A stretch of 64,000 bases of DNA, from assembly GCA_900660155.1 (NCBI GenBank), contig CABFPE010001034.1:51907-115906 (forward strand), in the 5' to 3' direction. Under the pieces are notes generated by a model that did not search any database, was not told the DNA's origin, and worked only from the letters and a program-made list of their open reading frames with translations. The DNA comes from Hofstenia miamia. Its lineage: Eukaryota > Xenacoelomorpha > Acoela > Hofsteniidae. The translations under genes were made by a program, and so were the position numbers. Each line of letters opens with the position of its first letter. Within the stretch, counting starts at the first letter, position 1. Below are positions 45,661 through 57,881 of the stretch, piece by piece.

Positions 45661-48109
45661 GTGATGGCTATACTGATTGCAAAAAAATAAGAAAAATCTT
45701 CATAATCAAATTAACAAGCAGAACTATAAAATTGCTTTCCCTAAAATAGGCTCGTTTTGGGGTCGTTGTATATCAAATTCAGTGCTCAAGCTCGTTGACA
45801 AGTATGATATATATATATCGAAGAGAATTTCAAATACCATACTAAAGTTATGTGTTATTTTGGAGCTGTGTTATTGAATTTAATAAAAATTTCATCATAT
45901 GCTAAATGTCACCTAACAATCGCATAAAACCCAAAATGGTAACATTTTAGATGATAGAAAGTTCACACATAAAATTGGACCTGTGCAGTCTGGAATAAAT
46001 CAGATTTTGCAGTTGTGTAGAAAAATCGCACTTTTCCATACTACACAGCTCCAATATATGTCTTGCGCTAGTTTGAAATCAGGAAAATGTATATTATTAA
46101 CTGATATTTTTACACATGCACTAAATCAGATCATAAAAATATGTATTCAGTTTTAGATTAGCAATCAATATTATAGAATCTCTAAGTATGCGATTCCCGA
46201 AGAATCAATTAACTTGAGAGCCAGATAAAACTTGCCAGTAATCAGCTGCTCTTACATGTTTAGTTCAGGTAAACTACTCTCGTAAATTTTAAGCTTTCAT
46301 AATTTAGGAATCCGTCAGTCTTCACAGGATGACATTTTCACATTTTCGTTTTCGTAAATAATGTTTGAATATTTTATTTTATGATAGAATAAGTATTGTA
46401 TTTTATATTAAATATAAAAAAAGTTGAAAATGTTTTGTTATTCATATGGTTCACATCAATATATAATTAATTTAAATATTTCAAATTATAATAATAAATA
46501 AAACAGATTTTCTTACTACTCTACTAAATATTAATACGTTGTTATATAATGCTTGGCATACGTAATATTAAGCTTGACATATTTTTACTACAGCCTTGCC
46601 CTATGCAAAGCACTCCATATTAGCTTGACTAGGGTTAAGTTTCGCGGGGGACTATCAGTACTTACTCAATGAAGATCATGCGGCACAAAATTCAATAAAC
46701 GATTTTTTTAACATTAATAAAATAATTTATGTTAAGTTCACCAAGTATATTTACTAAATAATAGGGATATTTGATTTAGATATTTATCCTAATTCCCTTA
46801 AAATTAAAAATAGTCAGAACAAATTATTTTGTTTCGATTGTATGTGATATTCATTAATTCTTATTTTGAAGAGATATAATTTCCATTCAGAGTGACATAT
46901 ATCAAACATATATAAACTAACGCTAATCACAATAGGGATATTTTTTCTATTACAAAACACATTCATACCATTAGGTGAAAATTTTGCAATTTCTCAATCT
47001 TATACCATTGATCAATTTTGCAATGCATAATGCCAAAGTATCTTAAAGAACACAACATGCCATTATTAAACCGTAATTGAAATTTGAAAAAAATTGTCCT
47101 GAGCCTTGAAAGATTGCAGGAATTTTATGTTTCCATTTCTAGAGTAGTTGATGGTGTTGAAGTCCTTACATAGTGATGAATTTTTAAAATTTAATAGTTT
47201 TATACCCATTTTAGTATCCAATTATGCACTTAGCATTTTATTCTACTTTATGCCCCTCTAAAATAATTTTCTGTATCCGCCCCTGCACTGCACTGTAGCA
47301 AGGTACAACTTTAACTTTAATATTAGCACAATCTATGATTATATTACAGTAACAATTACGTTTTTACTTTTAGACATATATTTGTATTCTACTTACGATT
47401 AAATTATAATTACAATACATTATAGTTTTATTATAGTTATAGCCTACCTCACTTACAATGTTTTTGTTCATTTAGGCTATCATGTTTATGATTATAAATA
47501 ACTAACATTTTTTCATTTTTTAAATATACGAGTAATCAGATTAGTAAATAATCAGAATCGGCCGATTATTAATTGTTGGTAATTGGAATCGGCCGATCTT
47601 GAAATTTCGGGATCAGCTCATCCCTAGTATATACACATATAGTTGATAAACATTTATATCAATAACAAATGAATTTTTAGTGATGCAGCCTAATGAATAA
47701 GGGCCTATTGGCAAAGATAAATATGCAGGGAAACACTTGGTTAGCTCTTGGTGGTTGACTTAGTTTATTTCTTGTCTAAGTCATTCTATTTATTGTATTA
47801 ATCTAGACGGCATAAGCTGAGTTTAAACTGAGAGTTAACTGGGTTTATAAAACTAAGTTTTCCACATTCTGGTTTTTGCTATATTCTTAAGCAGTATTAA
47901 GCATGACTACTGCTTCGACAAGATTGACAAGGTCATCTATTTTTGTAACAGTCATGCTTGTTAGGAAAAAGCATGTTGAAATTGAAGTAATCACTCTTTA
48001 GATGTGCACCACAAGATAGAGAATTTTCTTATCCTTCCACTAAGAATAGGAACGCCGTGCGCAAAGTCCAATATTGTCTTGCAGTGTGCTTTCTATTTGA
48101 AAAAAAATC
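45661..48109. other. Copy-2-specific spacer with hAT-like ends; no gene
   Basis: No counterpart in copy 1. One hAT-type terminus is suggested at 47,270-47,285 (CTGTATCCGCCCCTG, the inverse of a CAGGGGCGGATACAG start). Another candidate end lies at 47,555-47,630, with AATCGGCCGAT twice and CATCCCTAG. Their partner ends were not found. Open frames such as 45,677-45,877 have no recognised domain. Confidence 0.5.
47270..47285 (-). mobile_element. Solo hAT-like terminus
   Basis: CTGTATCCGCCCCTG reads inversely as CAGGGGCGGATACAG, a form I associate with hAT terminal repeats. The other end was not located. Confidence 0.4.
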
Positions 48110-48912
48110 ATATTTGTACTCCTTGTACAAGAATAAGTTTTTGAATAAGTCGTACACATTGAATTAGCGAAACTCATCCTATTAATGTGTCCATACAAAA
48201 TGCTTTCAATATTTACGTTAGAAGCTTGGATAAAATTGCTCAAAATATGGAATAGTCGCTTTGGTACATAACATTAACAATAGTAGAAATAAGGTAAAGA
48301 AAACATTAAGGAGTTTAACTAAGTAAAAATATGGAGAAGTCACTTTAGTTCATAAAATTCACAATTTTTATCAATGCCTAACTGCTGGTAATTCCTTGAT
48401 AGAGGGAAAAGAAATTCGCTTAAAAATATGTCGTCCTAAAAAATTATTACTGGTATGGGATACATCAATACCAAATCTTTAGAAATTTTGCTGTATATCA
48501 GAATATTTTTAGAATCATAACACAAGAAACATAAATACACTGCTGCTGGATATTCCAATACACATACACAATCCCAAACTAGCTTTTGTCACATACTAAA
48601 TTGACTCTGCAAGAATCTATCAAATAGAGATGTGATTAATTTCAAATGATTCAATGAAAATAGTAAAAAACTTTTCTAGCTGATTCTGTTTAGCCAAGAT
48701 TTACTCTACATTATTACATATTATTTAACTCAAAAAACAACATTGAAACTGATTCAGCACATGAAAAAGCATTCTAGGAACAAAGGGTCAATAAAAAATT
48801 AAGCAAAATTAACATTTGTATGTAATTCATTTGCATGAAAAATATATATTTACATACCAAATTGCATTCATTAAATGCAGAAAGTTGTGTAAGATAATTA
48901 CATAATGCCTAC
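48110..48912. repeat. Segmental duplication, D1-proximal block, copy 2
   Basis: Matches 27,477-27,680 and 28,090-28,671. Identity rises from about 85% on the left to near 100% in the last 100 bases before the D1 exon. The 33-base patch of copy 1 (28,517-28,549) is absent here. Confidence 0.8.
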
Positions 48913-49404
48913 CTCCATGAACTCTTATGCTCACACGATCAGCTAAGGGAAGAGGTTGACCATTACTTATCTCCTTGAAGAATATAAAACTTGAGAAAGG
49001 GCAATGTTGATCGGAAGGAATTAATTCATCACTAATTTTCAAGATATCAACATTTGTTAATCGTAAATCGCAGCTGTCTTTTGAAATTAATCCAAGATTG
49101 CTGTAAACTTGAGGATGAACAGTTGGCGTAGAACTATCATACACATATTCAGTAAATTCAATGTTTCCACTAGTTCTTTTTACGCTTATGTAGAATGAAT
49201 CTTTTGTTGACCAGATGCTGCAGGAATCAACTTTAATGTAAAGCTTACTGAAATCATTATCATCAAAATCAAGGACATTGAGTAAATCATCTTTTATATT
49301 ACATGGTACTGTAATAGTAGCTCCAAACAAAGTATAGATGGATAAGGTTTCTATTTGCAGATGATTATTGCAGGATATTTCAGAAAAATATATCAACATC
49401 CAAC
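48913..49404 (-). CDS. N-terminal domain exon D1, V-set-like, copy 2
   Basis: Minus-strand exon of 492 bases (164 codons), acceptor ATTTAG before 49,404 and donor GGAG|GTAGGC at 48,912, both phase 1. All four core cysteines (35, 62, 112, 135) and Cys 12 are kept. It differs from copy 1 at about 19 residues, of which eight lie in residues 66-79 (after DSCSIW) and three in residues 131-134 before the last Cys. Residues 135-164 are identical. It has no complete D2 beside it, because the expected D2 site holds only a 50-base fragment. It may serve a separate, truncated gene, or splice as an alternative first domain into the shared D2-D6 exons: its phase permits that. Reading frame kept open despite 5% divergence suggests function. 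Confidence 0.75.
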
Positions 49405-49639
49405 CTAAATGTATATAAATCTATTATGTTTTCAGAAAAGTAGTATATTTTCTAGAATCGTATAATGACACCTTTAATAAAAAACCAAAATTAAAAATTA
49501 ATGATAGCAATAAATAGAAATTGCAATCGCTATTTACAAAAACACTACTGATTAAAATTCAATTTTCAAAATTAGCAAAGAATTATTAATTTAAAGAAAT
49601 TTACGTCTTGCAAAAACTTAAAAGATGCGTTTTTCTAAA

Positions 49640-49810
49640 AATTTTAGGGTGGATTTAACCTCCCTGGGTCCAGGGCAAATACAACCTATTAGTCAAATTG
49701 GAAATAATGATCACAAAATGCATGTACCTGCTCACACTGTGTGCATTTCGAGCTCATATCAATTTATTGAAAAATTCTATATATTGTCATCTAATCAATT
49801 ATCAGATTAA
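49640..49810. repeat. Conserved segment 5' of D1 (copy 2)
   Basis: Partner of 29,404-29,580, same distance (about 240 bases) from the D1 acceptor. The open frame GPGQIQPISQIGNND is kept in both. Right of 49,810 the similarity between the copies ends. Confidence 0.6.
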
Positions 49811-50119
49811 CAATATTTCAGGATGTAATTAATTGATACATTAGTGCGTTAAAACAATTGTGTATACTCAATGTATTCTATAAAGTGTTATCTAATCATT
49901 GATAATATCTTTCAGTAAAGGTGACCAGTGGCTTACTGGGAAATGACGTTCTGGAACTACATGCTGGAAATGCATTAGAGTTTGAATCAATTGAAAGCAC
50001 ATATGTCTCAAAATGATTTTAAGCCTCCGAATTTTTTCCAAACACGCCTGTAAATGTAATAATGAACTGTCATCAACTACTGTGAACAGTATCATTTATC
50101 TGATTGAGCAGCAGCTGTA

Positions 50120-50640
50120 GTTACTAATAGTGTTTTAGTGGATGCTGGATTGGTCACTGATGATGACAAAAGTTCGATTATTGATTGTAGCAATTTATGA
50201 TGAGAACAAGAAAGATGAATTAAAGAAATACAAGAAGAGCATCAACATTTAATCATGGTAAGTGTTAGTATTTTGATTGTTGCAAAGATGCCATACTGAT
50301 GGTAGCAAAAGTCCTAAATGATAAGCTTTATATTTATGTTCAACTCAAAGGACATTATAGTGCAGTCAGAGAATCAGGAAGTTATTACCTCTCAAATTTT
50401 TCTCCTGAAGATGACAACAGCAGAACAGTCGTGCAAAATCTATTTCATTCTTTATGTGGGAACAGAAGTAGAAAACAAACTACTTATTCTTGGTTTTGAA
50501 GACACAGCTTCAATTACTGGAAAAGACAAAAGTTGTCTTTGATCATTAGAAGAGCTAATGAAAAAACATGTTCAATGTGTTTTGACTCTTCTATGTACCA
50601 ATGAGCTCCCATTGTTTGATGTGCTTTGCATGTCTTGACT
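50120..50640 (+). pseudogene. Fragment of a second multi-copy invertebrate protein family (unnamed)
   Basis: Plus-strand frames give LVTDDDKSSIIDCSN, KGHYSAVRESGSYYLSNFS, KLLILGFEDTASITGKDKS and SLEELMKKHVQCVLTLLCTNELPLFD. The order D-x-S-x-V-I-D ... G-S-x-Y-L ... G-x-D-x-T-x-x-x-T-G-x-K ... L-x-E-x-x-x-x-x-x-Q-x-x-x-x-L-L-x-x-N-E-L-P-L matches, from memory, a repeated uncharacterised protein of insects, spiders and hydrozoans, possibly transposase-derived. Several frame changes and stops; inactive. Assignment is tentative. Confidence 0.4.
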
Positions 50641-50667
50641 GTTCTTCAAATTGACCAGTTACACTTT

Positions 50668-51610
50668 GTGGCATAATTGGTATGAAAAGACGAAAATATA
50701 GAAAAGCAAAGACTCACAACAATGCTAAGGTGCACTCCATCTCCAACAATAATCATAACAATGCTACTGCCGATTTGGATACTCAAAGACAAAAAATTGT
50801 CAAAGCGCCTTGGCATGAAAAAATCACGTATAATAAGTTGAAGGAAAAACTTCTTCAAAAGTGAATGACGAAAGATAAAAGAAATCTAAACAAATACTCA
50901 TTGAAAAAAATAACAAAGGAAGGGTATTCATAGAAGCTGCAGTCACAACATTCAGTCTATACCACAAATGAGAAACTATTCATTGTCAAATATGAAAAGT
51001 CAAAGATGAAATAGAAAAGAGATCCATGAAAACTGTAATACTACATATTCTTGGGAATCAACGACATCATCTGGGGCGAATTTCAGAACAAATACTACAA
51101 ATACTACAACATCACGATGATAAGGTTGGGAAAAAACAACACAGATGAAGTAACAAAACAAGAGCTACAAGACAACATAAGTGCATTCTACAATGAAGCA
51201 TCAATCTCTAAATTGTTATGTCTACCTACAAATTCTTCTACCCTAACACAATGATCCACACAGATCTAGCATACACTAGCAGAATAGATGTTATAATGAC
51301 GCTAATGGTAGCAATAAAGGAACTGCAACTAAACAAATATACTGCGACGAATTCAACAACTAAATGAATTGTGCAGCATATGCACAATATCAAACTCTCT
51401 AAAAGATCTGCAATTCATCTGGCACAAAAAGATAGTGTCCACTGATAAAGAAGTTGTAATGAAACTCATGAAACAAGAGCAATACCAAAACACACAATGG
51501 GAGATGCCTGAAGCAGCAGATCTAATCAAGAAGGCTGGTACACAGTCATGCTATGCTGGTGGGGGATGTGGCATAATTGGTAAAAAAAGACCAAACAAAA
51601 AGCAATAACA
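50668..51610 (+). repeat. Unrecognised repeat-like segment bounded by direct repeats
   Basis: Begins with GTGGCATAATTGGTATGAAA and ends with the imperfect repeat GTGGCATAATTGGTAAAAAA near 51,569; both encode CGIIG-x-K-R. Between lie purine-rich plus-strand frames (50,682-50,864, 51,051-51,254, 51,369-51,608) with many Asn, Lys and Gln codons, none with a domain I know. Possibly a decayed mobile element or gene with two related termini. Confidence 0.4.
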
Positions 51611-54600
51611 AACTGTGATTTATTTATTGATTTTCTTTCTTGTAAATTAACCAATTATCCCTATTTTGATTAAGTGTAAAAACAATTTTAGTGCAATTAT
51701 GACAAACCATTTATCAGCAAGTCAATTTTCAAAAAAGTGAGAAGATGAGATCACAATTACTAATGTTGCATAATTAGCAGACAAGGGAAATATAAACATC
51801 GAAAGAAAAGTATTTACTAGATGTTTAATTGTTTGTGAAAATTTAATATAAATATCATGTAACCAATTCAGATGATGATGAATTAATTTTCACCGGATTT
51901 ATCTTGTATCTTATATTCAGGTTTGATTATTAATGCAAATGGAGAGCTAAATCATTCAAGCACATGAGTGGTTCCCAATTTAACTTAGAGGATCCATGGA
52001 GCCACTGCACACTCAGCCATTCATCACACAGTGTGGCTGGTAGCTCAGAATGAAAACTGTGCTCTTAGGATAGGTGTAAGTTTAGGGATTTTTATAGTTT
52101 AGCTTTCCTACTGATTCACTCTTATGAATAACAAACCATCTGCAAATAGCTGAAAGCTACCCTTAGGCTAACAATCTGTTTTAGATTCAAATGCATACAC
52201 TTTTAAAATAAGCCTTATTATACATATGAGGTGCCTATAAGCCCCAGCAATTATTACATGTGTAAAGTGATTACTAACTTAACAACCCTTTGTACTGGCT
52301 TGTCCATTGGACTCAGAACCATTCTGTTTCTGCTGGCAGCATTGATTGTTCACATGTACTCAGTAGGATTGTCATGTATCTAATTAAATGTAAGGTTATT
52401 TACATGTAAGAATTATAACAATCTAAAGCAGTCTGGTTGCAGACTTCTCTTATTTAATGCTATGACTATTGATAACAAGAGCAATCAATGAACTAAACAA
52501 ATTATGAACACATTACACACTGAGAGTGTCACCCCACACCAGGGGTCCAGTGAGTTGTGGTTTGATTGCTGTTACATGGAAGCCATTTCCAACTAACTCT
52601 TTTCATTTCTTGTTGCATGGAGCCACTTTGGGCTTGGGCCCTGCAAACACCTGACGATCTAAAGAAGAACTTATTAGTTCAAGATAATGTCAGTTACCAA
52701 ATGTAATTAAATATGATCATATTGCAGGGGAATCGTCCACGCAATCCTGAGACTATGCACCAAGCAATGGTATTGCTTTGCTTCCCTTAATGTCTGGAGC
52801 CTGGTACAGATTCTACAATTTTCTGGAAAATATATGAACTGTTATCCTCTGGCCAGTTGCTCATCTCAAACAGTTAGTGTGCCACCTTCTTGGTTTTGTT
52901 ATTCTTCATTTCATGCTGTGAATGACTTGAGAATGGATCAGGTTATGCATACAATATTTTTTAAGTAATAATGGAAAAGTTGATATTGATTTGAATTGGA
53001 TGGAAGTTGACCAATCATACACTCAAGATAGCTTACTTTTGGGTGCAGCTCATTGTTGTATTTTGTGTATCTAGTGTTATCAAATTTATTTTGTTAATCA
53101 TTGCAGAAATAAATTGTGAAGATGAGTGTGCCAATATTTATGACGAGGACTATATATTAACAATATTGCAGAATATATTAGAACAAAACTATAAATTTCT
53201 TGTTGGTTTCTGATGAGTAGGTCTGTAGTTTGAATTTGTTGTTTAAACTTGTCTGTAAGACGTGCTTTTGACCAAAATTGAATGAGAAATGCTTTTTCAA
53301 ATTCACTAATGCAAATATCTCTATTTGCACTTTTTAAGAAAATTTCAATTCACATAGAGCAAGAGACTAACCATGTCCTAAAGAACCTATGTTTACTTTT
53401 ATTACATATTTCAACTTCTAAAGCCAAACATTTAATCTGCTTTCCAATTCATATTTCCCCATTTTCTAAATCCTGAATTATCTCTATTCTTTCTCAAGTG
53501 TTTTCTGATTCAAAACTTCAGCACTGCACTCAAGCCCCATCTATTTCCAGTTACCTCAAATAAATTATTACAATTTCAACGTCTTTAAAGACAAATTCAG
53601 TGCTTCAAGAGTTGCATAATTTATGAAATACATGTACTCTGCACTTGAATTAAAAGGTTATCTCTCTTGTTCAAACTGGTGTAGCATCTTCTACCAGGCT
53701 TTGATATCAAATTTCTTCATTATTACAATATAATTGTTATGGTATACTAGCAGGTAGATATGTACCATCCTTAAACTTCTTAGCTTCTATTATATTAAAT
53801 TCCAATAACTATAATTAATAGATGATATAGCAAGCACTATTTATGTGAGAAAACCTTGCAGCATCTTTGCCAGCTGTTGATGGGTGGACCGCCACCCAAA
53901 GCTGATCTCCAAATCAATTATCAGCCACTTCTTTCCATTTCTGTTGAATGGGTTCCACCTATCAGCTCAGTGAAACAAATTATGTGTGCCTATCCTAGCT
54001 TGGTGCTCACTCAAGGCTCAACACAATTCGACTTAGTCTCAATTATGTAAAGTGTACTATATAGTTGCAACATTGAGTGTCACTAGCTTCTTAAATAAAT
54101 ATATGATTAGCCATTACCAAAATATAATGGCTTTATTTAAATAAGATAACTAAATAGCAGCTTCCTAGCCTACATGTAATAACTGATACATATAAGGTCA
54201 CATTATTGGTGAAGTTATAGTCATGAATTTGGATCTAGTGTAAATATAAATATAAAAATCTACGTTCTGCTTACCAGCCTTATATTGAATTCATTATTAT
54301 TCACACATATAAGGAGCAATTGATTGTTAGCTAAATGTAAGTAAAAACTCCTAATTATATACCTAACCTAACTGTAGATTCATGGTTTGAAAAAAGGAAC
54401 CAAGAATTGTTCTCATTGTGGGATCCTCATCACTACTGAACACTAACCATTTAGCTGGTAAGCAGAATTAATGTTTAGCAAAGCAATTTTTTTGAAGATT
54501 GCAAAATGGAAATTAATTTGAATTTCATTATGAAATTGTTTAAATTTAATAGTAACATTGCATTTAATTAATGGAAAAATAAAATTTTTCAATAATATTT

Positions 54601-56341
54601 TATATTATAAGTTACTCATGAGAAAATTGCAACTTCATATCTTAAAACATTGTGTTATTATCTTATAACTCACGTCTATAAAGCAAATTTAAAAAAATTT
54701 TTGGACTTGGAAAGAATTTAAAGATGTGTTTAAATGTAAAATGAACTTTCAAAGAAAATAATTTACTAATTTATTCGGGTAATAATTCAAATACTTAAAA
54801 TAAACCTATTGCAGTTTTTATTAAATAACATTGGGATATTTTTAGGCTCCAACGGGTCCAGGGCAAATACAACCTATTATTCAACTGGGTAAACATTATG
54901 GTTTAAGCTGGATGATGCAAGTCACAATAATGGAAATTTCAAAGAGTTCATGTTATCCACTATTTTAATTAGAATATGAGAGTTAGGTATACTATCTTAT
55001 GCAAGTAGTTAAAGAAAATTAGATATACTGCACTATAAATTTACAATATAACTAATTAATCTTAATCATATGTTTTTACAATTAATATTTTATTTTAATA
55101 TTTAGTCTTGGTTTCTTCTTCCTTTTTTCTCACTTTGACCACATATGATTAGATTATGATTATGTTATGATTTTATTATTGATGTTTGCAGTTTCAAGTT
55201 CATCCCATTCTCATTGAAAAGAATTTATTCCCATGCTCCAGTCCCATGAAACTGCTATTGGTAAATTCCATTGCACTGAATGATCTACTATAAACCTAAT
55301 TCAAGCATATAATATAACTAGAGTAAATTAACATAACAAATTTAAGCAAAAAGCATTAAAAAATTTTTTGATTTAGGTAGTTTGAAAATAACTTATAAAA
55401 GTAATTTGTTTTTAGTGTAGAATCATCACCCAGGCCCAAGATGTGTACTAACTCAGAACTATTTAGAGATGCTGAAAAACAATTTCTTACAAGCAGGGTA
55501 ATGTCTATCTAGTTTAACTTTTGTTGTCTCATGTACATGTTTTCTGATTATCCATACTAAACTATATTTAGCACCCATGCAATATTAGAGTAACATGCAA
55601 CAGCCATAATTTAGGCAACTGTATGAGAGAGACTCCAGTTAACAATGGGCTTGCTGCCCGAAGTGGTATCTGATCACCAAGAAGCCATCCGCCCAACTGC
55701 AACAGAGTAAAGTTCCATCCATCAATCGACTCAGCTCATTCTTAAAGATCTGTTTCTATTATGTGTACCCTAACTATGTTATAATAAAGAGAGTGCAGAC
55801 ACTATTCAACTTAATAACTCATTCTCAATTGTGTGTAACTGTAATAGCTTAGCAATGCAACCATTCATTGGCACTAACTGCTGATACAAAAATCTAGTGA
55901 GTAAATAGCATAGCAGTTTCCTACCCTACATATAATAGTAATGAATTTAACTACTAAATACTGACACTAGCTGCAACAAAACTAAAAAGGAGTTAAAGCT
56001 ATATACAACTAATAGCAGCTTCTTAACCTACAGTAAAAAAAACAAGAGATAAAATAACTTTAATATATACAAGGTTGTTTTCAGTCATTATGGGTCTAAT
56101 ACAGTTAACAATTTGGATCTAAAATAAGATAAATAGCAGTTAACATACTTAGAGTTGGCAATCTTGCCTTATTTCGAGTTTGTTACTATATGCAACAATG
56201 AAAGTAATTGATAGCCAGCTAGGCAGGAAGTAAAAAACCCTTACACCTATCCATAACTTAGATGTGTTGTATTGATCTAGGCAAAAACCATTTCCTATCC
56301 CTCACAACAGCCTTTTGATCATTACAAGCATGAATCACATT
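51611..56341. other. Non-coding DNA with diffuse dispersed repeats
   Basis: No convincing gene. CATGGAGCCACT occurs at about 51,993 and 52,616. A GCAGCTTCCTAGCCTACATG-type word recurs at about 54,161, 55,916 and 56,020. 53,870-54,180 and 55,640-55,950 share weakly similar, GC-richer openings and the same downstream words, suggesting two old copies of one short interspersed element. 54,845-54,895 repeats the segment found 5' of D1. Confidence 0.45.
54845..54895. repeat. Third, short copy of the D1-upstream segment
   Basis: AACGGGTCCAGGGCAAATAC followed by AACCTATTATTCAACTGGG matches the core at 29,430 and 49,665. No D1-like exon is found on its left side (54,300-54,840). Confidence 0.6.
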
Positions 56342-56710
56342 TGTATAAATAATCAAACCAAGAATAGAAGATAAGTAATATTCCAAAGAATATAATCCAT
56401 CAACTTTTCACACTGCAATGTAGCTATTTATACAGTCTTTTAACAACATATTTGCACGATTCTAACAGTCAAACAAAACACCTGTCTTCTGTTGTAATTT
56501 GTCTTCCCACGCCCAGAGTATTGACCTCAAATTAATGAGAAGTGTATTATACTTGGCTTCTTGCACTATATGTTTTTTTGCAAATGTTTGTCCACTCACT
56601 CAATGCATGAAAAGCCATTAATGGCATTTGTTCTAAACATCAAATTTCTTTTCTTTTTTTATTTCTCTATTTAACTGTTACAATTTGTAGTTTTAGAATG
56701 ATTATGCTAC
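56342..56710 (-). repeat. LTR on the 3' side of the Gypsy fossil
   Basis: Direct repeat of 61,033-61,368. Ends with TTATGCTACA on the plus strand (TGTAGCATAA in element sense). Confidence 0.85.
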
Positions 56711-57619
56711 ACACCCTCCTCAGCTTTCTTTAATTTTTTAAGACAGCTTTCTTTCTTCATTTGATTTTGTGAACTTGGCTTTTATTGTTTCCATTTCGTT
56801 TCAATTCTCCTTTAGTACTCCATGGTTGCTCCTCAATTTTGCATAATTCATTTTCAGATGTCTCACCTCATCCATACATTTCTTTTACATCCTTGAATAA
56901 AGACAATTTTTTTCAGGCACATCCCTGTTTTATTGGCTAACATGACCATTGTTATCTTGCACATCCAATATTTTTCTGTGATGATTCTCAGCATATTCTT
57001 CTGTGCTGTTTGCATTGGTTTTTTAGATCTTTCTTTTCCTATAATTATGTGTTGTACCTCCCCTGGGATACAGTTGTTTTAGAAATCCATGTGCACAGTG
57101 CCTCTGAAATATAGTTGCTCTAGCCTTTCATTCATCCTTTGTGGATAACTGATATTGGTTTTGACAATTGAGCAATTTTCTTTGTCTAAGACTGTTGATA
57201 AATTTGTTTCTTCTGTCTGATTTGTTACCTAATCTCTGGGAATAGTTTTTCGTACACTTAGTGAATTGTTTTTATTTTTGGTATGAAATATGGGTGCAAT
57301 TTCTCTCCATCTATTATTGACATCCTTTTGTTACATTCTGCGGAGCACATGGTGCTTTCTGACATCATTTTTGTGGTCTCTGAGGGGACATGTAGCAGCT
57401 CTTGAGTGAGTATTAAAGGTCTTCTGGTACTGGTGCTCAGTTCATACTCTATTTCTGAACCACTGCTAATAGATTCCAGTTGGTCTCCTAATTGGGTCAG
57501 TTCCCTTCCAGATGTTCCATTAGCATTTGACCAGTTGCAGATTCTGTTGTACCATCAACCTTTATTTGCTTTCATATTACTACAGTTCTTCCACCACTTG
57601 CACCTTCCCATGGATACTC

Positions 57620-57860
57620 ATTATTCCACTTGCCCTTTAGTTGACAGTGTGGAGTACTTGAAGGAAAGTTGGGACTTCAACTTTGAGTACTTTTTGTCCA
57701 CTTGCCCTTTAGTTGACGATGCAGACTACTCTGTATGTTAGTGTTGTCACTGTTGGTCACTCTGCCCTTTAGTTGACCTTGAGGACTACTAAGCATTTGG
57801 TCTTCTCTGCTACCATTGGTCGCCATGCCCTTTAGTTGGCTGTGACAACTACTAGGTATT
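57620..57860. repeat. Four imperfect tandem repeats within the Gypsy fossil
   Basis: The word TGCCCTTTAGTTGAC occurs four times at 60-72-base spacing (about 57,629, 57,701, 57,763, 57,826), each followed by a GGAGTACT/GACTACT-like word. It lies between the C-terminal tail and the 3' LTR. Confidence 0.8.
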
Positions 57861-57881
57861 TCTTTTGGTTTGTCTCACTGT

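Noticed and set aside
34920-49810. Treating the second copy purely as an assembly artefact of the other haplotype
   Set aside because: The copies differ by up to 15% in places, carry distinct insertions and are separated by a LINE; an artefact cannot be excluded, but the data fit a real duplication better.
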